A stretch of 64,000 nt of DNA, from assembly GCF_013822155.1 (NCBI RefSeq), contig NZ_PNJW01000001.1, positions 62,001 to 126,000 on the forward strand. The letters run 5' to 3'. The notes beneath the pieces were generated by a model, which was not told where the DNA came from, did no database searches, and worked only from the letters and a program-made list of their open reading frames with translations. Positions within the stretch are counted from its first letter, which is position 1. Every line of letters starts with the position of its first letter. The stretch comes from Flavobacterium sp. Lineage in GTDB: Bacteria; Bacteroidota; Bacteroidia; Flavobacteriales; Flavobacteriaceae. Position numbers and translations under genes: made by a program. Positions 18,957 to 29,130 of this stretch are shown here, one piece after another.

Positions 18957-21197
18957 ATGAAAACTATTTTCTCTTTTATTTTCCTTACTTTTTCACTTAC
19001 CACTTTTTCGCAAACAACAGAAAATGTTGAAGATGTAGCTCTAAATGATTCCGTTCGAAAACTAGATGGTGTCACCCTTTTTGGCGATGCGGTTGTCGGA
19101 AGTAAATTCAGAGCCAAAAACGTTGCCGGTTCTACCTATTTCATTTCTCCGGAAGAATTGAAACTATTTCATTACAACGATATCAACAGAATTTTACGAA
19201 CAGTTCCAGGCGTAAATATTGTAGAAGAAGAAGGTTTCGGACTTCGTCCAAGCATTGGTTTACGTGGAACCAGTCCGTCACGAAGTTCAAAAATCACCTT
19301 AATGGAAGACGGAATTTTAATTGCACCCGCTCCTTATTCAGCTCCGGCAGCTTATTATTTTCCAACAGTTAACCGCATTCAGAGTTTTGAAATTTTAAAA
19401 GGCGGAAGCCAAATCCAATATGGCCCCAATACAACCGGTGGAGCCATAAATATGGTTTCCAACCAAATTCCGTCGCAATTTTCAGGAAGAGTTGTGGCAA
19501 GTATGGGCAATTATGATACTCGAAATACTTATGTGAACTTAGGTGACAATTTTAATAACTTCGGCTATTTGGTAGAATACAACAATCGAAATTCAGATGG
19601 TTTTAAAACAATAGACTTCAGCAATAAAAATACCGGTTTCGATGGAAATGATTATGTTGGAAAATTCAGAATCAACACCAATGCGGATGCTAAAATTTTT
19701 CAATCACTTACATTAAAAGCACAATTGTCGGATGAATCTTCCAATGAAACGTACTTAGGTTTAACCGACGCCGATTTTGATTCAAATCCTTACCGAAGAT
19801 ATTTAGGTTCGGAAGCCGATAATATTCAAACCAACCATAAACAAATCATGCTAACGCATCTTTTGATCCCATCGGATAATTTTACGTTAACTACCAAAGT
19901 TTACAACACTACTTTTTCGAGAAATTGGTATAAATTAGACAACGTTCGAATCAACGGAACCAATTACGCTTTAAGCGATATATTAGAAGATCCCGTAACC
20001 AATCAAATTGCTTATGATGCAATTACCGGAACAACTGATTCGCCTGACAATGCTTTACGAGTAAAAGCAAACAACAGAAGTTACGGTTCCAAAGGAATTC
20101 AAACTATTGCTAACTTGAAATTTGCTTCAGAAAAATTTAAACATGATTTAGATTTTGGTGTTCGCTACCATGAAGATTACGAAGATCGTTTTCAATGGGT
20201 GGATGGTTATGCCATTCAAAACAAAGCCTTGTTTAGAACTTCTGCCGGAACTCCCGGAACAGACGCCAACCGAATTTTGGAAGCACAAGCTGTTGCCGCT
20301 CATGTGCTGTATAATTTTACCTACAATAAGTTAGTGCTTTCACCGGGTTTACGTTACGAAAATATTTTATCCACCAGTTTAAATTATGGAAATGCCGATG
20401 TTGAGAGAACCGGAGCAAATTTGGTTGAAATTAATAACCGCGTTGATGTTTTCATTCCGGGAATGGGTGCTCTTTACAAATTCAATGATAATTATACCGC
20501 TTTTACAAGTTTACACAAAGGATTTTCGCCTCCCGGTGCTGTTGAAGGTGCAGACGTTGAAAACAGTATTAACTACGAAGCTGGATTTCGTTTCACTAAA
20601 AAGGCACTTTCAGGAGAAATAATAGGTTTTTACAATGACTTCAGCAACCTTCAAGGTGCAGATACGAATGCTTCAGGAGGAACCGGAACCGGCGATTTGT
20701 TCAATGCAGGAAAAGCAGAAGTAAATGGCGTAGAAGTTTTAGTTTCTTACAACATTTTAAATAATGAAAACAGTAAATTAAAATTGCCAATCACAGCCAC
20801 TTATACTTTTACAAATACAGAATTAAAAAGCAATTTTGCTAGTGGAACTGAAGCTTGGGGTGATATTGAAGTGGGTGACGAAATTCCATACATTCCAAAA
20901 AATCAATTTGCTATTGTGGCAGGTTTGGAGTACCAAAAATTTACAATTTCCCTAAGCGGAAAATATACTGACGAATTTAGAACCGTTGCCGGTCAAGGAC
21001 CCATTCCTGCAAACGAATTAATCAAAAGTAATTTTATAGTCGATGCATCCGCGAAATACTATTTAACGGAAAAAGTAAGTTTAATGACCAATATGGTGAA
21101 TATTTTAGATAAAGAATATGCTGTTTCAAGAGTTCCATCAGGACTACGTCCCGGAATGCCGTTTGGAATCAATTTTGGAATAACTGCACAATTTTAA
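18957..21197 (+). CDS. TonB-dependent receptor (FecA-like, putative iron chelate receptor)
   Basis: Signal peptide; plug domain RTVPGVNIVEEEGFGLRPSIGLRGTSPSRSSKITLMEDGI; beta-barrel ending in ..GINFGITAQF. Confidence 0.93.
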   Translation: MKTIFSFIFLTFSLTTFSQTTENVEDVALNDSVRKLDGVTLFGDAVVGSKFRAKNVAGSTYFISPEELKLFHYNDINRILRTVPGVNIVEEEGFGLRPSIGLRGTSPSRSSKITLMEDGILIAPAPYSAPAAYYFPTVNRIQSFEILKGGSQIQYGPNTTGGAINMVSNQIPSQFSGRVVASMGNYDTRNTYVNLGDNFNNFGYLVEYNNRNSDGFKTIDFSNKNTGFDGNDYVGKFRINTNADAKIFQSLTLKAQLSDESSNETYLGLTDADFDSNPYRRYLGSEADNIQTNHKQIMLTHLLIPSDNFTLTTKVYNTTFSRNWYKLDNVRINGTNYALSDILEDPVTNQIAYDAITGTTDSPDNALRVKANNRSYGSKGIQTIANLKFASEKFKHDLDFGVRYHEDYEDRFQWVDGYAIQNKALFRTSAGTPGTDANRILEAQAVAAHVLYNFTYNKLVLSPGLRYENILSTSLNYGNADVERTGANLVEINNRVDVFIPGMGALYKFNDNYTAFTSLHKGFSPPGAVEGADVENSINYEAGFRFTKKALSGEIIGFYNDFSNLQGADTNASGGTGTGDLFNAGKAEVNGVEVLVSYNILNNENSKLKLPITATYTFTNTELKSNFASGTEAWGDIEVGDEIPYIPKNQFAIVAGLEYQKFTISLSGKYTDEFRTVAGQGPIPANELIKSNFIVDASAKYYLTEKVSLMTNMVNILDKEYAVSRVPSGLRPGMPFGINFGITAQF

Positions 21198-21265
21198 ATT
21201 TGGTTTTCATGTTTGTTTTAGAGAGTTCTTTAGTTTCTAAAGGACTCTTTTTATATCTTTACCTT

Positions 21266-21391
21266 ATGGATTTTCAAGAAATTATTGCCTTTGTATTTTT
21301 AGGATTTGCTTTAGCTTTTCTCTACAAGAGATTTTTTGGCAAAAAGAAACCAAAAAAAAATTGTGGTTTAGATGATTGTGGTTGTCGTTAA
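21266..21391 (+). CDS. FeoB-associated Cys-rich membrane protein
   Basis: MDFQEIIAFVFLGFALAFLYKRFFGKKKPKKNCGLDDCGCR: one TM + C-terminal Cys motif; start corrected to ATG 21266. Confidence 0.8.
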   Translation: MDFQEIIAFVFLGFALAFLYKRFFGKKKPKKNCGLDDCGCR

Positions 21392-22206
21392 CCCAAAGCC
21401 ACATCTAATGTCATCATTACCACAAAACCTCCTATAAAACCTAAGGTTGCAATATCGGTATTATTAGCTTGTTGGGTTTCCGGAATTACTTCTTCCACCA
21501 CCACAAATATCATTGCTCCGGCCGCAAAAGCCAATGCGTAAGGTAAAATAGGTGTAAAAAAAGTCACTGCCAAAGCACCAACTACTCCGGCGATTGGTTC
21601 CACTAATGCAGAAGATTGTCCGTACATAAAACTCTTTTTACGGCTCATTCCCATTCGCCGCAACGGCATCGAAACAGCGATTCCTTCCGGAAAATTTTGA
21701 ATCCCAATTCCTATTGCCAAAACAACCGCACCCGCGATGGATGCTTCGGGAACTCCTGCAGCAACACCACCAAATAAAACACCAACAGCCAAGCCTTCCG
21801 GAATATTATGCAAGGTTATTGCTAAAACTAAAAGAGTCGTTTTTTGCCAAGGTGTTTTAACGCCTTCTGTTTCTTTAAAATTGATGTGTAAATGAGGTAA
21901 TATTTTATCTAATCCGAATAAGAAAAAAGCCCCTAATATAAATCCGAAAGCTGCCGGAAACACTTTTTGAAATCCTTCTCCGTGTGACATTTCAATGGCA
22001 GGTGCCAACAAACTCCAATAACTAGCGGCAACCATAACACCTCCTGTAAATCCGAGCATTCCATCAAGAGCCAGTCGATTCATGGTTTTAAAAAAGAAAA
22101 CAACCGATGCTCCTAAAGCGGTTAAAAACCAAGTAAATAAGGTTGCATACAAAGCGGCTAATACCGGATCTATACTTTCTAAATAAGCTATAATTGATTC
22201 AAACAT
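21388..22206 (-). CDS. ZIP family metal transporter
   Basis: HNIPEGLAVGVLFGG and QNFPEGIAVSMPLR metal-binding motifs; 8 TM. Confidence 0.94.
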   Translation of the reverse strand: MFESIIAYLESIDPVLAALYATLFTWFLTALGASVVFFFKTMNRLALDGMLGFTGGVMVAASYWSLLAPAIEMSHGEGFQKVFPAAFGFILGAFFLFGLDKILPHLHINFKETEGVKTPWQKTTLLVLAITLHNIPEGLAVGVLFGGVAAGVPEASIAGAVVLAIGIGIQNFPEGIAVSMPLRRMGMSRKKSFMYGQSSALVEPIAGVVGALAVTFFTPILPYALAFAAGAMIFVVVEEVIPETQQANNTDIATLGFIGGFVVMMTLDVALG

Positions 22207-22207
22207 G

Positions 22208-22861
22208 TTAAACTAATTTTACATATAGGTTACTGGCAATTTTATTTGAAATCAAGATTTCTTTGTTATTTACAAATAAGGTTAACGACATATCAAAAAG
22301 TTCTTTGTTAACTACTTCTATGATTGATCCCAACGAAATTTGGTGTTTATCTAAATATTGTAAAAAACTAGGTGAACTGTCTTTTACGCCCAAACAAATG
22401 ACTTTTGTGTGTAACGAAACATCCGAAAGCAATTGTTTTTCAACTTTAATAATTTGTCCGTTTCTATCTGGAATAGGATCACCGTGAGGATCTTCTTTTG
22501 GAAATCCTAAAAATTCTTCCAATCGATTAATTAATTTTTCCGAGTGAATATGTTCCAATTCTTCGGCTACATCGTGCACTTCATCCCATGTGAAAGCTAA
22601 CTTTTCAACTAAAAAAACTTCCCATAAACGATGTTTCCGCACAATCATTTTTGCGGCATGAAGCCCTTTTTTGGTTAACGTTACACCTTGGTATTTTTGG
22701 TAATCAACCAATTCTTTTTCGGCTAATTTCTTCACCATATCCGTCACCGAAGAAGCTTTGCTTTCAATCATTCCGGCAATCGCATTGGTGTTGATTCCTT
22801 TGGGCGAAACCAAAGAAAGATGATAAATTACCTTGATATAATTTTCTTCCGAATAGGTCAT
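22208..22861 (-). CDS. DtxR/MntR family metal-dependent transcriptional regulator
   Basis: YSEENYIKVIYHLS...VTDMVKKLAEKELVDY...RKHRLWEVFLVEKLAFTWDEVHDVAEELEHIHSEKLINRLEEFLGFP; FeoA-like C-terminus. Confidence 0.94.
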   Translation of the reverse strand: MTYSEENYIKVIYHLSLVSPKGINTNAIAGMIESKASSVTDMVKKLAEKELVDYQKYQGVTLTKKGLHAAKMIVRKHRLWEVFLVEKLAFTWDEVHDVAEELEHIHSEKLINRLEEFLGFPKEDPHGDPIPDRNGQIIKVEKQLLSDVSLHTKVICLGVKDSSPSFLQYLDKHQISLGSIIEVVNKELFDMSLTLFVNNKEILISNKIASNLYVKLV

Positions 22862-22947
22862 AAATTCAACTAATTGATAACAAATATACTAACTTAATTT
22901 GATATAAGTAAAATATTTTTTAGTTTTGTCTAAAATTATTTTTTGTT

Positions 22948-25248
22948 ATGAGAAAAAATCTGCTTGTTTTTATATTCCTATACAGTTTCTTCATATCCGC
23001 TCAAGAAAAAGGATTAGTGGTTGGTCATATTTTAGCAGAAGGTCAACCGGTTCCTTTTGTGAGTGTTGTTTTGAAAAACTCAACTACCGGAGCATCCTCT
23101 GATGAAAACGGAAATTTTTCTATCAACGTCCCTGCCGGAAAGCAAACCATTGTTGTTCAGGCAATAGGTTTTAAAACCCAGGAAAAAAATGTGAACGTTC
23201 CAGTAAATGGCAAAATTCATGTGGATTTTAATTTAGAAGAAAGTATTTTCGGATTAAACCAAGTGGTTGTTTCAGCAACACGAGGCCTGCAAAAAAGAAC
23301 AGAAGCACCAGTGATTGTAACCATAACAAATTCGGAAGTGTTGCAAAAAGCCCAAGCCATTAGTTTATCGGAAGGCTTGAGTTTTCAACCAGGATTGCGA
23401 ATGGAAACTAATTGTCAAAATTGCGGATTTTCACAAGTTCGTATGAATGGCTTGGACGGAGCTTATTCGCAAATATTAATGGACAGTCGCCCTATTTTTT
23501 CAGCACTAAATGGTGTCTATGGATTGGATCAGATTCCGACCAATATGATTGAACGCATTGAAGTGGTTCGTGGCGGAGGCTCTTCGTTATACGGTTCGAA
23601 TGCGATTGCAGGAACTATCAATATTATTACCAAAGAACCTGTGGCTGATTCATTTGAGATAAACACGCATTATGGCTTAATTGATGGAACTTCGCCAGAT
23701 AAAGCTCTGACATTAAACGGAACGGTTTTAAGCGAAGATTTAAATTTGGGTATTCAAATTTTTGGTATGCTTCGTGACCGAACGCAATTTGATGCAAATG
23801 ATGATAATTATACTGAAATTCCATCGATGGAAAATCAAACGTTTGGATTTAAAGCTTTTTATCGTCCGTTTGTGCGAAGTAAAATAACCGCCGAATTTCA
23901 TACCATCAATGAATTTCGTAGAGGTGGCGAAAACAACTTCGATTTGCAACCTTTTGAAGCCTATACGACCGAACAAATTACTTCAAAAATGACCGGCGGA
24001 GGATTAACCTATGAAGGTTTTTCGGAAGACGAAAAAAATAAATATGCCTTTTATTTCAATACGCAACAATCAACGAACGACAATTTTTACGGAGGAAGAA
24101 TTGACGATGCGTTTGGAAACATAAATTATGAAGAAAGTTTGAAAGGTTTCGGTAATACCGAAGTAAAAACATGGATTGGCGGCGGACAATACATTCGCAA
24201 ACAAGATGCTTTTTTAAATGGAACCGGAACATTAACCGCTGGAACTGAATACAAAAAAGAAATCATGACCGATGCAAAACCCGGTTACAATGCTTTTGTA
24301 AATCAAACGTTGGATATTTTAGGTATTTATGCTCAAGAAGAATGGAAAGTCAATGAAAAGTTGAAAGTCTTAGCAGGGTTGCGAGCCGATTTTCACAATG
24401 CGGCTGATGAAGCAGTCATTTTTAATCCGCGATTGAATATTTTATATAACCTGAAAGAAAACTTGCAGTGGCGAAACAGTTATGCCAAAGGATTTAGAGC
24501 TCCACAGGTATTTTCGGAAGATATTCATGCTCGAATTGCCGCCGGAGAAGTGGCTTTGGTTGAGTTGGCAGATGATTTGATTTCAGAAACTTCGCATTCG
24601 TTTTTAACCTCATTAGATTGGACAAAAGTTTTAGCCAATTCGGAAGCGGGTTTGACCTTTGAAGCTTTTTATACCCGATTGAACGACCCATTTGTTTTGG
24701 AACAGATTTCGGAAACCATTTGGGAGAAAAGAAACGGAAAAGGAGCCGATGTTTACGGAATAAATGTAGAAGCAAAATATGCTCCGGGTCAGAAATGGCA
24801 GTTTCAAGGTGGAGCAACGCTTCAAAAAGCATTGTATGACAAAGCTGTTCAATGGACTGAAAATAGTGTAAACACAAATCAGAATTTTTTCCGTTCACCC
24901 AATGTTTACGGAAATTTAATGACTACGTTTTCTCCTAAAAAAGCGTTTCAAAATAATTTGTCGTTGGTTTACACCGGAAGTATGTATGTCCCCCATTTTG
25001 AAGGATACATTACAACGGACACCTTAGAAAAAACCGATCACTTTTTTGAAGTCAATATCAAATCGTCTTATATGTTTGAAGTGAAAGAAAAATTTCAAAT
25101 TCAGTTGAGTGGCGGTATTCAAAACATTTTAAACAGTTATCAAAGTGATTTTGACAAAGGGGTTGACCGCGATGCAAGTTATATTTACGGTCCGTCACGA
25201 CCCAGAACGTTTTTTATTGGATTGAAATTTGGCACCGATTTATTATAA
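22948..25248 (+). CDS. TonB-dependent receptor with carboxypeptidase-like regulatory N-domain
   Basis: VVGHILAEGQPVPFVSVVLKNSTTGASSDENGNFSI; plug LSEGLSFQPGLRMETNCQNCGFSQVRMNGLDGAYSQILMDSRPIFS. Confidence 0.94.
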   Translation: MRKNLLVFIFLYSFFISAQEKGLVVGHILAEGQPVPFVSVVLKNSTTGASSDENGNFSINVPAGKQTIVVQAIGFKTQEKNVNVPVNGKIHVDFNLEESIFGLNQVVVSATRGLQKRTEAPVIVTITNSEVLQKAQAISLSEGLSFQPGLRMETNCQNCGFSQVRMNGLDGAYSQILMDSRPIFSALNGVYGLDQIPTNMIERIEVVRGGGSSLYGSNAIAGTINIITKEPVADSFEINTHYGLIDGTSPDKALTLNGTVLSEDLNLGIQIFGMLRDRTQFDANDDNYTEIPSMENQTFGFKAFYRPFVRSKITAEFHTINEFRRGGENNFDLQPFEAYTTEQITSKMTGGGLTYEGFSEDEKNKYAFYFNTQQSTNDNFYGGRIDDAFGNINYEESLKGFGNTEVKTWIGGGQYIRKQDAFLNGTGTLTAGTEYKKEIMTDAKPGYNAFVNQTLDILGIYAQEEWKVNEKLKVLAGLRADFHNAADEAVIFNPRLNILYNLKENLQWRNSYAKGFRAPQVFSEDIHARIAAGEVALVELADDLISETSHSFLTSLDWTKVLANSEAGLTFEAFYTRLNDPFVLEQISETIWEKRNGKGADVYGINVEAKYAPGQKWQFQGGATLQKALYDKAVQWTENSVNTNQNFFRSPNVYGNLMTTFSPKKAFQNNLSLVYTGSMYVPHFEGYITTDTLEKTDHFFEVNIKSSYMFEVKEKFQIQLSGGIQNILNSYQSDFDKGVDRDASYIYGPSRPRTFFIGLKFGTDLL

Positions 25249-25261
25249 TTTTATAACTTTT

Positions 25262-25340
25262 GAGGATTTGATTCCGCAAAAAACATGACTTTTAAGGAAT
25301 TATTTCCGCAAAAAACATGACTTTTTTGGATTTTATTCTA
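25262..25340. repeat. ~32-bp tandem repeat, 2 good copies plus degenerate third
   Basis: TTCCGCAAAAAACATGACTTTT identical at 25272-25293 and 25304-25325; flanking AGGAtTTgATTCCG / AGGAATTATTTCCG / TGGATTTTATTCTA similar. Confidence 0.9.
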
Positions 25341-25355
25341 TAATTTGTATATTTG
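25326..25355 (+). promoter_or_regulatory. Bacteroidota-type promoter TTG-N19-TATATTTG upstream of ATPase gene
   Basis: TTG at 25326-25328, TAnnTTTG at 25348-25355. Confidence 0.6.
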
Positions 25356-25374
25356 TCCGATAAAAAAAGGAATC

Positions 25375-26499
25375 ATGAGTATTGAAAGAGAACTTTTAGA
25401 GACACTACAAAAGAGTTTGTTGAAGCAAAAAGTGATACTCTTGTTTGGTGCCAGACAAACTGGAAAAACTACCTTATTAAAAAGCCTAATTGGTGCAGAA
25501 AAAAGCGTACTTTGGCTAAATGGTGATGAAAATGATGTTCGATTGATGCTTCAAAATCAATCTTCACTAAGTCTCAAAACCTTGATAGGAAATCACAAAA
25601 TTATAATTATTGACGAAGTACAGCGGATTGATGACATAGGATTGACCATCAAATTAGTACATGACAATTATCCTGAAATCAAAATAATTGCAACAGGTTC
25701 TTCATCATTTGAACTAAAAAATAAAACTAATGAACCACTAACAGGAAGGAAACTTGAGTTTAAACTTTTTCCTTTTTCAACAAAAGAGTTAATAAATCAT
25801 TTTGGCAAATTACACGAAACTCGTCTTTTACAACACCGAATGGTTTATGGATATTATCCAGATATAATAAATAATTCCGGTGAAGAAATTGAACTTTTAA
25901 AAAACTTAGCTGATAGTTATTTGTTTAAAGACATTTTAATGCTTGATGGTATAAAAAAACCGGAAAAATTAATCAAACTACTTCAAGCATTATCCTTTCA
26001 GGTAGGCTCTCAGGTGTCTTATAACGAAATAGCTACATTAGTTGGCCTTGACAGCAAAACAATTGAAAGATATATAGATTTGTTAGAACAATCTTTTGTT
26101 GTTTTTAGATTAAATAGCTTCAGTAGAAACTTAAGAAATGAATTAAAATTTTCTAGAAAAATATATTTTTACGACAATGGTATTCGGAATGCGGTAATTA
26201 ATAACTTTTCTCCTATCGTTATTCGACAAGACACGGGAATATTGTGGGAAAACTATCTTGTTTCTGAGAGAATGAAGCGAAATAACTATCATAAAAACTT
26301 TTGTAATACTTTTTTTTGGAGAACAAAAGCACAACAAGAAATTGACTATTTAGAGGAAAAAGACGGCAAACTTTTTGCTTTTGAATTTAAATGGAATTCA
26401 AAAAAGAACACAAAAATCACCAAAACCTTTACATCAAATTATCCGGAAGCAGAAATTCAAATTATAACCCCCGAAAACTATCTGGATTTTGTGTTTTAA
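25375..26499 (+). CDS. AAA family ATPase with C-terminal DUF4143
   Basis: VILLFGARQTGKTTLLKSLIG (Walker A), KIIIIDEVQRIDDIG (Walker B), ...FAFEFKWNSKK; ATG at 25375. Confidence 0.92.
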   Translation: MSIERELLETLQKSLLKQKVILLFGARQTGKTTLLKSLIGAEKSVLWLNGDENDVRLMLQNQSSLSLKTLIGNHKIIIIDEVQRIDDIGLTIKLVHDNYPEIKIIATGSSSFELKNKTNEPLTGRKLEFKLFPFSTKELINHFGKLHETRLLQHRMVYGYYPDIINNSGEEIELLKNLADSYLFKDILMLDGIKKPEKLIKLLQALSFQVGSQVSYNEIATLVGLDSKTIERYIDLLEQSFVVFRLNSFSRNLRNELKFSRKIYFYDNGIRNAVINNFSPIVIRQDTGILWENYLVSERMKRNNYHKNFCNTFFWRTKAQQEIDYLEEKDGKLFAFEFKWNSKKNTKITKTFTSNYPEAEIQIITPENYLDFVF

Positions 26500-26598
26500 T
26501 TACCAATCGAACCATAACAAATCTTTATGATTATAATCATTCTAAACAATTGAATTCTTAGTAACTTTGCAATCTGAAACTTTTAAAAATAAAAGAAT

Positions 26599-27009
26599 AT
26601 GTATCCAGAAGAAATGATAAAACCCATGAGAGCCGAATTATCAGACGTTGGTTTTCAAGAATTATATAGTGCAGAGGCCGTAGAAACTGCAATTTCACAA
26701 AAAGGAACTACATTAGTTGTAGTCAATTCTGTTTGCGGATGTGCTGCAAGAAATGCAAGACCGGGAGCTAAAATGAGTTTAGATGGTGCAAAAAAACCGG
26801 ATCAGTTAGTGACTGTTTTTGCCGGTGTTGACAAAGATGCCGTTGATGCCGCCAGACAACATATGTTTCCTTTTCCCCCTTCATCGCCAAGTATGGCTTT
26901 GTTTAAAGACGGTGAATTGGTTCACATGTTGGAACGCCACCACATTGAAGGTCGTCCGGCAGAAATGATTGCCGAGAATTTAAAAGATGCATATAACGAG
27001 TTTTGTTAA
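26599..27009 (+). CDS. BrxA/BrxB family bacilliredoxin
   Basis: [34 protein letters not shown] (CGC), [49 protein letters not shown]. Confidence 0.96.
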   Translation: MYPEEMIKPMRAELSDVGFQELYSAEAVETAISQKGTTLVVVNSVCGCAARNARPGAKMSLDGAKKPDQLVTVFAGVDKDAVDAARQHMFPFPPSSPSMALFKDGELVHMLERHHIEGRPAEMIAENLKDAYNEFC

Positions 27010-27012
27010 GCT

Positions 27013-27051
27013 AAAAAATCCTTTCCGAAAACAAATCAGAAAGGATTTTTT
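27013..27051. terminator. bidirectional terminator
   Basis: AAAAAATCCTTTCcgaaaacaaatcaGAAAGGATTTTTT. Confidence 0.85.
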
Positions 27052-29113
27052 ATTTGAACTCAGGAATACAAAAAATTACTTGTTGTTCTATAAAAACATG
27101 TATCAACTCTTCTTCTTCCTCTGAATAATTTTCTTTGAAATTTCCTTTTAAAATTTCTTCAACAGAATTTTTCATCGATAAATCTCTGTATTCAATTAAC
27201 AATTCTGTTTCAACTATTTTCAACAGACAATCTGTTTCTGAAAAATCAACTTCTAATAGTGGATTCACTATAAAATCAAAAGCGATATCTTCATATGCTT
27301 TTTGCAGAAGTTTATACAATGAATTCAAAACGCGAGGAACTGTTGTTGAGGACAAACAAACTCGATCCGGACAATTTAGAATAACATCATAATTGCATCG
27401 CAAATCACAATTGCCTTTTTTACCCCAAATGATTTCGTTAAACTGAGCAAAACTTCCCCATGAACCAGGTCCGGTTGGACCGTAAATTCCAACCGTTGGC
27501 ACATTAAACGCTCCGGCTACGTGAGTAATTCCGGCATCATTTCCAATATGAAAAAAAGCGGATTCCATTGCTTTTCCAATATCCTCTAAACCGCCAGTGA
27601 CATATTCAATATGAGGCATTACTTTTGTAAAAAAATCGGCCGGATTTGGATCTTCTTTTCCCAAAATGATTTTACATTTTAGTCGTGGAAATAATCGATA
27701 TAATTCTTCAATCAGTTTTGCATAATTTTCGGTAGGCCAAATTTTTAATAAAAAGCCAGCACCGGGATGAACAGTATAATATGGATTTTCAAAATTGGTA
27801 TTTCTATTAAAATAGGGGTATTCTTTATATTGATTGGAACAATTTTTATGAAATTTTGCTAATCCGTCGATATGATGCTGAATAGCATGTTGCTTTACTT
27901 TTTTATGCGTTGAATATTTCAAAGCATACGGTAAATCATAACCTCTAAAAGCCGGATAATTACCTAATTCTATAATTTTATCAAAATCAGATTCACATTC
28001 CTTTACTTTTTCTTCATCAACTATGGTAATTTCTTTAAAATAATTTGTAAAAAACGAAACCAATCTAGGATGTACTGCAAAACTAACTGATTTTGAAACT
28101 TCTTTTAAGTTTAACAAACTTGGTAAACAGAAGAAAATATCACCCAAACCTCCATAACTTTTATAGACCAAAACATGCCCCAAATCTGAAACTTCCTTCG
28201 GTTGATTTTGGTATAAAATTTGGTTTATATTATCCCAAAAAACTTGTGGTGTTTCTTTCATTTCTTGTTTCGCCTTGTCTTTATTATTCGGATAAAAATC
28301 AAACGACCAAGTTCCAATTCTATCGTTTGTAATCATTTCACAATCTGACAAAAAGGCTTCAGCGGCTAATCTTCCTGAGGGTTCAGGCCAAACCGGTTTG
28401 CAGAAAAAATATTTTGATTGACCCAGAATTTTCAGCACTTCATCATTTGAAATATAGGCATTCAAAAAAACATTAGGTGGTAAATCTCTTCTCAATTCAT
28501 TTTTTCCATAAACCTGAAAAGTAAATTGTGGATTTTCTAAAGCATAATCCAACAACGATTCTCCTCCTTTTAAGTAACTTAAATCACCAAAAAAAGGAAT
28601 AACAGTTTCATTTTTATTCTCTGAAATTTGTAGTTTATCAACTTCAACCGTTGGCGGCATAATAATTTTATTGGCTACCGATTCACCATAAAATTCAAAA
28701 TGATCTTGATAATGTTTGGGTGATTGAAACGCATTCAGTTTAGCATTGGCAAAGACATGGTGGTACAAATGGTATTTTTCATTATCACAACAATTTCTAA
28801 TACCTCTGTCAACTGTACATAAAATGTTTCTCCTAACGCAAAAATTATAATCAAATTCAATTTTGATGTATTTTATCTTTTCATCAATCAAATAATGAAG
28901 TAGTTTTTTTTCAAATCGACAACGTGAAGTGCTGTTTAAAACTATTAAATCTGATTCTTGAATTTTACTTTTTGTACTGTCAAAATTTGTCAATAAATCA
29001 ACTGAAACAGTATAACCCAATTGATTGCCAAGAGCAACCAGTTGGATTATAGTTAGTTCAGCACCTCGCTTTAATGAAGTGTTGGTATCGTGTAGAAAAA
29101 GAATTTTCTTCAA
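27050..29113 (-). CDS. two-domain glycosyltransferase: N-terminal GT4-like + C-terminal GT9 (heptosyltransferase-like)
   Basis: N-half: GAELTIIQLVALGNQLGY, EPSGRLAAEAFLSDCEMITND; C-half: HPGAGFLLKIWPTENYAKLIEEL..HIGNDAGITHVAGAFNVPTVGIYGPTGPGSWGSF; TTG start. Confidence 0.85.
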   Translation of the reverse strand: MKKILFLHDTNTSLKRGAELTIIQLVALGNQLGYTVSVDLLTNFDSTKSKIQESDLIVLNSTSRCRFEKKLLHYLIDEKIKYIKIEFDYNFCVRRNILCTVDRGIRNCCDNEKYHLYHHVFANAKLNAFQSPKHYQDHFEFYGESVANKIIMPPTVEVDKLQISENKNETVIPFFGDLSYLKGGESLLDYALENPQFTFQVYGKNELRRDLPPNVFLNAYISNDEVLKILGQSKYFFCKPVWPEPSGRLAAEAFLSDCEMITNDRIGTWSFDFYPNNKDKAKQEMKETPQVFWDNINQILYQNQPKEVSDLGHVLVYKSYGGLGDIFFCLPSLLNLKEVSKSVSFAVHPRLVSFFTNYFKEITIVDEEKVKECESDFDKIIELGNYPAFRGYDLPYALKYSTHKKVKQHAIQHHIDGLAKFHKNCSNQYKEYPYFNRNTNFENPYYTVHPGAGFLLKIWPTENYAKLIEELYRLFPRLKCKIILGKEDPNPADFFTKVMPHIEYVTGGLEDIGKAMESAFFHIGNDAGITHVAGAFNVPTVGIYGPTGPGSWGSFAQFNEIIWGKKGNCDLRCNYDVILNCPDRVCLSSTTVPRVLNSLYKLLQKAYEDIAFDFIVNPLLEVDFSETDCLLKIVETELLIEYRDLSMKNSVEEILKGNFKENYSEEEEELIHVFIEQQVIFCIPEFK

Positions 29114-29130
29114 TGAATTATTCTAGAAGA

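Noticed and set aside
24494-24898. 134-aa minus-strand ORF opposite TonB receptor
   Set aside because: Shadow ORF; the receptor frame is convincing.
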